Source: Flavobacterium jumunjinense (GTDB taxonomy: Bacteria; Bacteroidota; Bacteroidia; Flavobacteriales; Flavobacteriaceae). Taken from it: a stretch of DNA of 64,000 nucleotides. Each line of letters starts with the position of its first letter. The stretch's first letter is position 1. This document shows, piece by piece, positions 18,502 through 26,521 of the stretch. The notes under the pieces are model-generated. The model was not told the origin of the DNA. It saw only the letters and a list, made by a program, of their open reading frames with translations, and did no database searches. The DNA lies in NCBI RefSeq assembly GCF_021650975.2, contig NZ_CP091285.1, forward strand, positions 186,001 to 250,000. Direction: 5' to 3'. The translations under genes were made by a program, and so were the position numbers.

Positions 18502-19929
18502 ATGAGGATTTTACTTACTGGAGCAAATGGATATGTTGGCAGACGTTTATTACCCGAACTACTAGAAAGTGGACATGAGGTAATATGTTGTGTAAGAGAT
18601 GTAAACCGTCTAGGAATAGATAAAGAAACAATAAAACTCATAACGCTTTGGGAAGTTGATTTCCTGAATGAACCAAATTTTGAATCTATGCCTAAAAACA
18701 TAGATGTTGCCTATTATTTAATACATTCCATGTCGTCCTCAATCACAGCTTTTGACGAAATGGAATCCAAAACGGCTAAAATTTTCAATCAATACATGAA
18801 CAAAATGCAAACCAAACAAGTTATATACTTGAGTGGCATTGTAAATGATGATCATCTATCAAAACACCTACAGTCTAGAAAAAATGTTGAAGAAATCCTA
18901 TACCAAGGCAACTACCAACTTACTGTTTTAAGAGCAGGAATCATTGTAGGTTCTGGAAGCTCATCTTTTGAAATTATTAGAGATTTAAGCGAAAAATTGC
19001 CCGTAATGATTACACCTAAATGGGTGCTTACAAAAACGCAACCCATAGCCATTAGAAATGTAATTCAATATCTAATTGGTGTTATTCACAATACTAATTG
19101 TTACAATCAATCTTTTGACATTGCAGGCCCAGATGTATTAACCTACAAACAAATGCTACAACTGTATGCTACAACTAGAGGATTTAAAAATTGGATTTTC
19201 ACAGTACCAATAATGACTCCGAAACTTTCTTCCTATTGGCTTTATTTTGTTACCTCAACATCCTACAAATTAGCCATGAATTTAGTAGACAGTATGAAGA
19301 TTGAAGTGATTGCAAAAGACAATAGACTACAAAAACTATTAAACATTCAACCCATCTCCTACACAGAAGCAATAGAACTTGCCTTTATAAAAATTGAACA
19401 ACATTTAGTCATATCGAGCTGGAAAGACAGCTTAGTGAGCGGAAGATTTAAAAAAAACCTTACCGAATTTATACAAGTCCCTAAATACGGCTGTTTAAAC
19501 GATCATAAAAAGATAAAAATTACAAACCTCGAAAAAACGTTAGAAAACATTTGGTCTATTGGTGGAGAAAAAGGTTGGTATTATGGGAATTGGATGTGGA
19601 AAATTAGAGGGTTCATTGACAAATTATTTGGAGGTGTTGGCCTAAGAAGAGGAAGAACACATCCCACTCACATAGACAATGGAGATGCACTCGATTTTTG
19701 GAGAGTCCTTTTAGCTGATAAAGAGAAAAAAAGATTGTTATTATTTGCCGAAATGCGTTTACCAGGAGAAGCTTGGTTAGAATTTTGGATTGACGAAAAC
19801 AACATACTTCATCAAGTAGCTACTTTTAGACCCAAAGGACTAATAGGCAGACTGTATTGGTATTCATTAGTTCCTTTTCATTTTTTCATTTTCAATGGAA
19901 TGATACGAAATATCGCAGAAAAAAAATAA
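18502..19929 (+). CDS. SDR-like NAD(P)-binding protein with C-terminal DUF2867
   Basis: A 475-residue two-part protein. The N-terminal Rossmann region (ILLTGANGYVGRRLLPELL) is of the atypical SDR/NmrA-like type. From about residue 325 a DUF2867 domain begins (GGEKGWYYGNWMWKIRGF, LRRGRTHP). The combination is common in Bacteroidota and is annotated only as a putative oxidoreductase; substrate unknown. Confidence 0.85.
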   Translation: MRILLTGANGYVGRRLLPELLESGHEVICCVRDVNRLGIDKETIKLITLWEVDFLNEPNFESMPKNIDVAYYLIHSMSSSITAFDEMESKTAKIFNQYMNKMQTKQVIYLSGIVNDDHLSKHLQSRKNVEEILYQGNYQLTVLRAGIIVGSGSSSFEIIRDLSEKLPVMITPKWVLTKTQPIAIRNVIQYLIGVIHNTNCYNQSFDIAGPDVLTYKQMLQLYATTRGFKNWIFTVPIMTPKLSSYWLYFVTSTSYKLAMNLVDSMKIEVIAKDNRLQKLLNIQPISYTEAIELAFIKIEQHLVISSWKDSLVSGRFKKNLTEFIQVPKYGCLNDHKKIKITNLEKTLENIWSIGGEKGWYYGNWMWKIRGFIDKLFGGVGLRRGRTHPTHIDNGDALDFWRVLLADKEKKRLLLFAEMRLPGEAWLEFWIDENNILHQVATFRPKGLIGRLYWYSLVPFHFFIFNGMIRNIAEKK

Positions 19930-20060
19930 AAATCAATTCACAACAGAAAAATAGATTTTAAGCTTGACATTTTTTCACAATACTTTTATCAAAAAAGCTC
20001 GTTTAAAAAGATTTAAACAAGATTGTATTTTTGAAACATCTGTACAAAAAGCTACTAATA

Positions 20061-20441
20061 CTAATTACTACTTTCTATCATTAGGTAGTCACTCACTATT
20101 TTTAAACATTCTTTCACGTCTAAATTCTGCCCAATAATTCCATCACTAAATTCGCTTTCACGCAAGATGTAACTCATTATCATTAATTTAGTGTAATCAC
20201 TTGGTTGACACTGTATTCTAATTATCAATTCAGAACTAATTATCTCTGGACCAGTCTGCAATACAATTGCTTCATGGGAAGTATGACAATACACAGTACG
20301 CTCTTTAAGAAAATCATTAATATGTTCTATGATAGACAACATAGTCTTAGCCATCAAAGGCTGAAAACCAGACAACCAATGATAATAGTCCTCAAGAGTT
20401 ACATTAATTCTGGTTTGTTCTTTAGCGCTTACTAAACTCAT
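20061..20441 (-). CDS. hypothetical protein, 126 residues
   Basis: I placed the start at M15 of the longer frame (MSLVSAKEQTRINVTL), since the upstream 14 residues look like leaky intergenic sequence rather than a signal peptide. It seems cytosolic and alpha/beta, with no recognised domain. Preceded by about 200 nt of A+T-rich intergenic DNA. Real gene status likely from codon content but not proven. Confidence 0.5.
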   Translation of the reverse strand: MSLVSAKEQTRINVTLEDYYHWLSGFQPLMAKTMLSIIEHINDFLKERTVYCHTSHEAIVLQTGPEIISSELIIRIQCQPSDYTKLMIMSYILRESEFSDGIIGQNLDVKECLKIVSDYLMIESSN

Positions 20442-20634
20442 AATTACAAATAACAGTAAAAATAATTGATTTAAGCTACACACAAAAATTTCTTTGCTAT
20501 TTCAATAAAATAATCAGACTATTACTCATTCACAAACAACACAAACAAAACCTTGTAAAAACAGATTTCATAGGTAAAAAATCTTATGTGCTAAAGTGAA
20601 GGAAAACAAACAAAATCTTACAAAAACTACTCCA

Positions 20635-20664
20635 AAAAAAAGAGACCATTCAGTCTCTCTATTT
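20635..20664 (-). terminator. rho-independent terminator after 20664-21344
   Basis: AGAGAC-CATTCA-GTCTCT stem with an A-run on one side and T-rich sequence on the other; it abuts the stop codon of the minus-strand gene. Confidence 0.6.
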
Positions 20665-21344
20665 TATTCTTTTGGTTTATCAACCCCCTTCTTTCCTCTT
20701 CGCATTCTTGAAACCAATTTTGTAACCGTATATTCATCTCTTTTAGGCATACCATCATACATAAGCTTTCCTGCCTTAGTAATCAAACTCACAAAAGAGT
20801 ATAACTTATCATATTCAGCCTTATTATCCTTGTGCAATTGCTTCTTAATATTCATCACACTATTTTGCAATTCATTTTTAGATTCCAAATTTGCCTTTGC
20901 AGTAGCCATCTCATCAGGAAAAGTAGTACTCATACCCTTAGATTCTAATACTCCTTTCTTACTATTAGCATATTGAATTACTCCGTTTATTTTCTGCACA
21001 GCACCTTCAATATTTCTAGCCGTTAATTTTTTCTTTACCGCTGTAATACTAGCTGTGTCTAAACCAGCACGCTCAAAATAAAAAGACAAAAAATTCAAAT
21101 CTTTGTTTAAAACCGTTGAAGCTTCATACAAACTAGACGTTACTCCTTTCTGTTCCTCTGTTAATATTAAAGTAGATTCTAGTTTTTCAACCTTCGTTAA
21201 TTGTGCTTCAAAATCAAGTAAAAACTCTGGAGTTAACTCACTAAATCGAGTAGCCAATTCTGCTCTATCTCTTTCAAAACTTGTTTTTAAGAATGCACCT
21301 GTTGGCACATATTCTTCCATTCTTAATGTTACACTTTTGCTCAT
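20664..21344 (-). CDS. hypothetical alpha-helical protein, 226 residues
   Basis: Rich in Lys, Glu and Leu with long helical/coiled-coil stretches throughout; no signal peptide or membrane segment. The C-terminus is strongly basic (MRRGKKGVDKPKE). No family recognised with confidence. Single gene with its own terminator. Confidence 0.6.
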   Translation of the reverse strand: MSKSVTLRMEEYVPTGAFLKTSFERDRAELATRFSELTPEFLLDFEAQLTKVEKLESTLILTEEQKGVTSSLYEASTVLNKDLNFLSFYFERAGLDTASITAVKKKLTARNIEGAVQKINGVIQYANSKKGVLESKGMSTTFPDEMATAKANLESKNELQNSVMNIKKQLHKDNKAEYDKLYSFVSLITKAGKLMYDGMPKRDEYTVTKLVSRMRRGKKGVDKPKE

Positions 21345-21474
21345 TGTTTATAAATTTTAAATTAAACTAGAGCAATAACAATAATTAGACCAAAAAAGAA
21401 ACTATTTCTCACAAGAAATCATAAAAAAATATTAAATATTTCTCAAAAACTATAGTTCTCTATAATTATTGAAT

Positions 21475-21711
21475 TCATTTATTTTTTTTTAAAAGTATAT
21501 CAAAAATAATTTCGTTAAGAGAAATTCCAAAATCTCGTTGACAATCATGATTCATGATTAAAATATAATCATCTTGATTTAGGAATTCAAAACTATTATT
21601 TAATCCAATAGAAAAAGCACCGTAAAAATCAGCAAATCTAGTTGGAAAAGCAATATTTATCTGTTTAAAAAGTAAACATATTAATAAGAACAGAGGAATA
21701 TCCGAAAGCTG
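21475..21711 (-). pseudogene. C-terminal fragment of an unknown protein at the island edge
   Basis: A 78-codon open frame with no early ATG begins right at a TAA inside the GTTAAC core at 21711-21715. The encoded stretch (IAFPTRFADFYGAFSIG, then NHDCQRDFGISLNE) looks like real protein. It ends at a TGA at 21475-21477. Probably the 3' remnant of a gene whose front is missing. Confidence 0.4.
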
Positions 21712-21715
21712 TTAA

Positions 21716-22660
21716 CTAGCATATATTTAAATCATTAGACATTATTTTAATCTCAATTTTGCAGAACGATTCTAATATATTTACAAACAAAAAAAACAAT
21801 AATTGGTCTCCTTCAACAAAATCAAATATTTTTTTTTCTTTCTTCATTATTTCTTCTATTTCAACATGTAAATAAGAATTATAACCCCAAAAGCCTGTTT
21901 GTTCATCTTCTCCATAACGTTTAAAAGATACAGTTTCGAAATATTGTTTAAACTTATCATTATCAAAGACTTCAAAAATGATTACTTTATAATTTTTATT
22001 GATATCAAATGACGAATATGCTTGTACAACCTTATTTTCTATGTTTTTATAAAAAAGTCTATCCGACAATTCGAACTTACTTATACATTCAAATTCTCTG
22101 AGTGGTTTAGAAAGATCAAATTCATGAATCAATTTCTGATATGAACATTCACAAAATGGGTCAATTACATTAAAATATAATAAGTTTAACAAACTAAAGT
22201 AATCAGTAGAAGGTATTTCTAAAATCTTACTGTAATGTATTTCTTTAACATATTGAGTGCCTTTGTAAACAAAAATACCATTAATATACTTGGAAGCTTT
22301 TTCAAAGTCCGTTACATTCTTAATTACTAGACGATAATCATAATCAGCGCGACCAATTTCATATTTAGTTCTGATAACATTCAATCTATATTCCGTAATT
22401 AAAAAATCTCTCATAATATAATGAGATGCTCCTAAAGAACCATATTGAACAATTTCACCGAATTTTTTACTCAGAAATGCAGAACCTAAGCCTACAAAAC
22501 TATCAAGAAAATCTCCTGACTCAAAATACTTTTTGGAATTTATATGGAACTCAAAAAAGTCTTGATACTCTTCAAAGAATAAAGGATCAGTGTGCCATCT
22601 TTCATCAAAATTTTCCAGAACATAATTTTTAATTAATTCATTTGCTTCCTTTTCACTCAT
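21716..22660 (-). CDS. hypothetical cassette protein, 314 residues
   Basis: A soluble-looking acidic protein without signal peptide; no domain recognised. The unit ends are GTTAACTAGCATATA (21711) and TATATAGTAGCTAAC (22684), complementary at 12 of 15 positions, which marks it as the last cassette in reading order. Confidence 0.65.
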   Translation of the reverse strand: MSEKEANELIKNYVLENFDERWHTDPLFFEEYQDFFEFHINSKKYFESGDFLDSFVGLGSAFLSKKFGEIVQYGSLGASHYIMRDFLITEYRLNVIRTKYEIGRADYDYRLVIKNVTDFEKASKYINGIFVYKGTQYVKEIHYSKILEIPSTDYFSLLNLLYFNVIDPFCECSYQKLIHEFDLSKPLREFECISKFELSDRLFYKNIENKVVQAYSSFDINKNYKVIIFEVFDNDKFKQYFETVSFKRYGEDEQTGFWGYNSYLHVEIEEIMKKEKKIFDFVEGDQLLFFLFVNILESFCKIEIKIMSNDLNIC

Positions 22661-22681
22661 AGGTTTGGTTATATAGTAGCT

Positions 22682-22834
22682 AACATCAGTTTGTCTAAAA
22701 CCTCCGTTTATATTAAATAGATTCTAAATAAGTATAAAAACAACTCTTTTAAGTTTATTTTTTTTTTACAGAACAAGACATAAATTTAAAAAACTAAAGT
22801 TTAAAAGACAGCTTATGCAACAGCTACCATTGTT
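22682..22834. repeat. degenerate copy of the 182-bp island repeat (family 1)
   Basis: Begins AACATCAGTTTGTCTAAAAC, close to the AACGTCAGTTTGTCTAAAAA start of the intact copies. The interior has drifted and the terminal hairpin is not recognisable. Confidence 0.55.
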
Positions 22835-22846
22835 GAACGTCTAATT

Positions 22847-23317
22847 TTATTTTCTTTTTTCAAGATTTTCATTTAATCTTCTCAATTCTATTAAAATAGA
22901 ATCGTTTTTATCTTTTCCGCTAACTTGATTGATTGCTTTTTCTATTTTAACTCCAATTGAATCATTAAAAAAATTTTCATTGTCTTGTGTCAGATTTACA
23001 ATGCTTTTATCTGTCAAACTCTGCTTACTTTTCCCAATTCTGATATTTATTATTTTCCCACTAATTAAACCTTCATTTTGAATTTTAAATTCAGAATCAA
23101 TAGGAATTTCAATTTCAGATTTTAGATTTGCTGTAATTATTACATTCCCATTTTCATCAAGCTTGGTACTTTCAATTTCTCCAATCTCAAGACCATTAAT
23201 TTTCAATTTTGTTTCATTTGTAATTCCTTCAGCATTCTCTGTTCTCAAAACAATTGATCTGTTTTTTGAACAAGAAAAAATAGTTATAAGGATTACAAAT
23301 AGTATTGTTTTTTTCAT
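22847..23317 (-). CDS. MCE/MlaD-like lipoprotein
   Basis: 156 residues with a lipoprotein signal (ILITIFSC, Cys16). Residues about 24-95 resemble a single MCE domain (TENAEGITNETKLKINGLEIG). MCE proteins bind lipids between membranes. Here it is a stand-alone gene with no mlaE/F-like partner nearby, so a transport role is unproven. Confidence 0.65.
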   Translation of the reverse strand: MKKTILFVILITIFSCSKNRSIVLRTENAEGITNETKLKINGLEIGEIESTKLDENGNVIITANLKSEIEIPIDSEFKIQNEGLISGKIINIRIGKSKQSLTDKSIVNLTQDNENFFNDSIGVKIEKAINQVSGKDKNDSILIELRRLNENLEKRK

Positions 23318-23435
23318 CGTATTTTATCTTTTGATTTTAAAGTCTTATTAAAAGATTTGGCTGACTTCGTTTAAAGTTCAAAACTTTGGAGTCAAACACC
23401 AAAATCCGTATTAATTATAGTTATTTTTAGCTCTG

Positions 23436-23882
23436 TTATTTTTCTCTATCAATGTCAATTAATACGACTTCCCGTATATTCTCAGGTGTCAGGATTACTC
23501 TTTTGTTTATTGCTTTCGATATTGTTCGTAAGTAATCCATCAGTTTGTTATGGTCTTCAATTGTTTTAATCTGTATAGGGTCAATATCGTTCTCTATTTC
23601 TTCGTCTGTAAAAAAATGACATTTGATATCAATAGCATCTAGTTTTATAGTCGCCTCATTTAGTTTGTCGGTCTTACCAGTCCAAACGTCAAGAACAGTT
23701 TCAAAGTTAATTTTACCTTCTATTTTTTCCGTTTGCCCATTGTAAAAATCTACTACATACTTTTCATTTACAATCTCCACCCACTTTTTCCAATCATCTT
23801 TGGTTGTGTTTAAAACGTATATATCACGAAGCATACCATCATCCTCAAAATATACCTCCTTTTGTAAATTTTCGATGTTCAT
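23436..23882 (-). CDS. hypothetical protein, paralogue of 40887-41522
   Basis: A 148-residue cytosolic protein with no recognised domain. It shares clear similarity with the N-terminal 150 residues of the gene at 40887-41522. Both have DG(M/V)LRDIYV, then DWKK, an I.IKCHFF/IVKCYFF segment and I(K/D)T(I/E). The two thus form an uncharacterised family represented twice in the island. Its downstream repeat context differs from that of its paralogue. Confidence 0.65.
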   Translation of the reverse strand: MNIENLQKEVYFEDDGMLRDIYVLNTTKDDWKKWVEIVNEKYVVDFYNGQTEKIEGKINFETVLDVWTGKTDKLNEATIKLDAIDIKCHFFTDEEIENDIDPIQIKTIEDHNKLMDYLRTISKAINKRVILTPENIREVVLIDIDREK

Positions 23883-24000
23883 TTTCTTCTACTCTACTCA
23901 ACCAATTGTACTTTCAGACTCGAGTCTAGTTCCTCAATAATGGTTTAAATGTTTTTTTGGATGTATACTTTTTAAAATCTCCGCACCACAAAACCTCTAG

Positions 24001-24120
24001 ACATCGAGCTAAAATATAAAAAATAATTATAACTTAAGTTTTTGATAATTGAAGATTCTTAAGTAATAACAAATTAACTAAATATTGTATTGATTAGACC
24101 GCAAAGGCAGGAGACTTTTA
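24001..24120. repeat. family 3 island repeat, copy 1
   Basis: Contains the shared blocks TGTATTGATTAGACCGCAAA followed by GGCAG and an upstream TTGATAATTGAAGATTCTT. Four copies occur (with 29828, 33830, 36850). Confidence 0.65.
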
Positions 24121-24167
24121 GCAGTGGGTGAATGAGCAAGATGCCCGAACTAGTGATGCTATTTTTT

Positions 24168-24380
24168 TTATACTTTTGACTTTTTCAATAAATTTCTACT
24201 TTCTATTAATATTAATATTGAGTTTATAATGAATAAATAATATCCGTATTTAATTTGACTTACATTTTCTATCATACCTATTATACACATTGAAAAAGTA
24301 GCTACAAATAAGAAAATTAAATTTAAAAAACTCAATATCATTATCTGCTTATATTTTTTTCTAAATGAAATAATAAACAT
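24168..24380 (-). CDS. small membrane protein, 70 residues
   Basis: Two hydrophobic segments (about residues 12-36 and 42-60) joined by a short polar loop, then a basic tail (RNLLKKSKV). No family recognised. It is downstream of the lipoprotein gene at 24479-24760, probably in the same cassette. Small size makes it uncertain. Confidence 0.4.
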   Translation of the reverse strand: MFIISFRKKYKQIMILSFLNLIFLFVATFSMCIIGMIENVSQIKYGYYLFIINSILILIESRNLLKKSKV

Positions 24381-24478
24381 AATGAAAGTGAAATTAATTA
24401 TTAAAGTAAAATTAAGAAAAATGTAAAATGTTTTATCTAATAAAAATCTGGTTTCAAATTCATTGTAGTGACCAATTC

Positions 24479-24760
24479 CTAAAAGTAAGCATTATAAGTA
24501 TATTCTTTTCTAATTTCTTTTAACCAATCTTCTTTTGCATTTTTGTCTTCTACAATTTTTTTATGATTTTCATTTTTACTTACTTCAATACTTTTACTCT
24601 TTAATTTTATAGTATCTTCTTCAATTAAAGTCATTTCAGTTTCTAAATCATAAAAAAGAGATTTTTTTAAAGATTCGTCTGAACAAGTTTGCAAAAAAGG
24701 TAATATAAAAATAAGTAAACTTACATTTATCAAAATTTTAAGCCGAATATTTTCTTTCAT
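24479..24760 (-). CDS. small lipoprotein, 93 residues
   Basis: The start is set at M14 of the longest frame, which puts a proper signal (LLIFILPFLQTC) near the N-terminus with a lipobox cysteine. The remainder is Lys/Glu rich. No domain recognised. The upstream flank is a family 2 repeat at 24800. Confidence 0.5.
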   Translation of the reverse strand: MKENIRLKILINVSLLIFILPFLQTCSDESLKKSLFYDLETEMTLIEEDTIKLKSKSIEVSKNENHKKIVEDKNAKEDWLKEIRKEYTYNAYF

Positions 24761-24799
24761 AATTTCATGTCTACGATTTTTTCGTGTAAAATAGCTCAC

Positions 24800-24928
24800 A
24801 ACATATTTGTGTAAAATTAATTACGTATTTAAGTGCCAAATTTAGTAAATAAAACCGAGTAGCGAATCCTCATGGATTTTCGTAAATAGGCTAGAACTGA
24901 CAACTAAATTATATATGCTGCAATTGTT
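24800..24928. repeat. family 2 island repeat (TAAATAGGC type), attC-like
   Basis: Runs from AACATATTTGTGTA to a terminal GTT. It shares AATTTAGTAAATAAAA and TTTTCGTAAATAGGC with the copy at 44718-44840. The terminal stem is weaker than in that copy. Confidence 0.6.
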
Positions 24929-25052
24929 GTTCAGCTAATAATTTATAGACACCTGAACGATACTACTTTTCGCTTTTAAAAATGATTAAAAACGAAAAAC
25001 CATAGACTTTAATTCGTTATGTAACAGCAACCTATGTTAGTAGTAGTTATTG
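24929..25052. other. repeat-derived spacer with a possible ORF-less mini-cassette
   Basis: GTTCAG at 24929 and CTGAAC ending 24958 are complementary and enclose only about 30 bp. Another repeat-like tract follows, with TTTTCG/CGAAAA arms and AACAGCAACCTATGTT at its end. No gene is visible. Confidence 0.35.
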
Positions 25053-25151
25053 TTATTTTATATTAAGTTGATTTTGGAATTCATTTAAATATTTTGATAT
25101 ATGAAAACCATCAACTAATCCATGATGAGCTTCTATAGAAATCGGCAACAT
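25053..25151 (-). pseudogene. C-terminal remnant of a type A chloramphenicol acetyltransferase
   Basis: A 32-codon frame encodes PISIEAHHGLVDGFHISKY and then a short amphipathic tail. The HHxxxDG motif and the following residues match the extreme C-terminus of type A CAT enzymes, where the first motif His is catalytic in the family. The N-terminal 85% is absent: the neighbouring gene ends 9 nt upstream of the ATG. It is therefore a broken gene, not a resistance gene. Confidence 0.65.
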
Positions 25152-25160
25152 TCTTTGTTT

Positions 25161-26507
25161 TCATTTTAAAATTTGTTCTATCCATTTTATACAATCATCT
25201 GCATCTATGATTGACCAAGTATGTGGATGTCTTGTGCCGTCAAGTCTGTAACCTTTTCCAATAGACGATACAAATTCAGCATTCTTATTACCTTTCAATG
25301 TTAAGAAATTAATTAATGCAGTTTGGTCTATTGCATTAATATGGTAATAATCTCTTGTCCTATTTTTTAAATGCCAATTAATGTCTGGGTCGCAATAAAT
25401 TTTAGTTTGAATTTTTATTAAATATTTTGCATTTCCTCCATCTTGTTCAGTTCTTGTATATGGCGAATGTTGGATATATTCTTTTGGTGCTTCTTCGGGT
25501 GAGCCTCCGTAAATTTCCTGAAAGTGAGCAACTAACATTTTGTCTTCGGCTAATGCGTTTAGTTGACCCTTATTCAGTTTCATGCTATCGGATTGATATA
25601 AATTTATTTCATCAAAAGCCCTTTTATAAAGCCCCATTTCATCTATAGGCGGGTCAACTCCAATTACAGCTATTGGCTTAAGACTTGTAGAAAAATTATT
25701 GTCTTGCGACATTTCGGTGTATCTAAAAGCATTCATTCCACCTAATGAAAGACCACACAAAATAAATTTTTCTTTCGGTGCATTAAATTTTGTAATTAGT
25801 TCTAAAAATGTATTATTTATAAATCCAAATGCAAAATTATCAAGACTTAAACTTCTATTAAAGTTTGAAGAAATAACAATTGTCATCATTCCTTTGTCAA
25901 AAGACTTTTGAATTAAATTTTTGTTACAACTTATTACACTTTCGCAACTCTCGAAAGCCGAAGGAAACAAAACTAAAACTGCTTTTATTTTTTTTGGTGT
26001 CAATGTGTAATAAAAAAGAGACTTGCTTTCTCCATCTCCTTGATAAATATTTGCAGTATCAATTAGGTTGCTTGTGTGTTTTTTTAGCAAGTCTAAATAT
26101 GTTTTGTCTAAATCTAATAAATCTCCGTTTACAAAATTTCCTTTTAGTTTTCTGCCATCAGTATAATCTATTTCGCCTTGTCCATCAAGTTGTCCATTTT
26201 TAAAATTTCCTTTTAAAATTCCATAGTTATTAATTATGTATTTACCTTTTCCATTTGGATTTCCTTTTTTCATATTACCAACATAAGTTGCGTCAATTTT
26301 TTGATTTAGAAACCAGGTTAATTTTCCAAAACCTTCTGCATACTTGTCTTTGCAATCCCCTCCCCAAGTTATACTATCTTTTGGCGAATAATTGTCACTC
26401 CAAATTTGGCAACCTGTTTTTGCGTCTTTTATAAATTGTCCGTTGTTTTGAGCAAAAGATATTGTTGTTGTTATTAATGTCAAAAGACTAAAAAATAGTA
26501 ATCTCAT
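25161..26507 (-). CDS. secreted MORN-repeat protein with alpha/beta-hydrolase domain
   Basis: 448 residues with a signal peptide (LLFFSLLTLITTTISFAQ). MORN-like repeats cover about 45-130 (YVGNMKKGNPNGKGKY, LKGNFKNGQLDGQG). An esterase-like hydrolase follows, with nucleophile elbow ILCGLSLGGMNAF and a C-terminal His (DGTRHPHTW). It is exported; substrate unknown. It starts 14 nt after the stop of the barrel gene upstream, so the two are probably cotranscribed. Confidence 0.75.
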   Translation of the reverse strand: MRLLFFSLLTLITTTISFAQNNGQFIKDAKTGCQIWSDNYSPKDSITWGGDCKDKYAEGFGKLTWFLNQKIDATYVGNMKKGNPNGKGKYIINNYGILKGNFKNGQLDGQGEIDYTDGRKLKGNFVNGDLLDLDKTYLDLLKKHTSNLIDTANIYQGDGESKSLFYYTLTPKKIKAVLVLFPSAFESCESVISCNKNLIQKSFDKGMMTIVISSNFNRSLSLDNFAFGFINNTFLELITKFNAPKEKFILCGLSLGGMNAFRYTEMSQDNNFSTSLKPIAVIGVDPPIDEMGLYKRAFDEINLYQSDSMKLNKGQLNALAEDKMLVAHFQEIYGGSPEEAPKEYIQHSPYTRTEQDGGNAKYLIKIQTKIYCDPDINWHLKNRTRDYYHINAIDQTALINFLTLKGNKNAEFVSSIGKGYRLDGTRHPHTWSIIDADDCIKWIEQILK

Positions 26508-26521
26508 TTCTTATGTTATTT

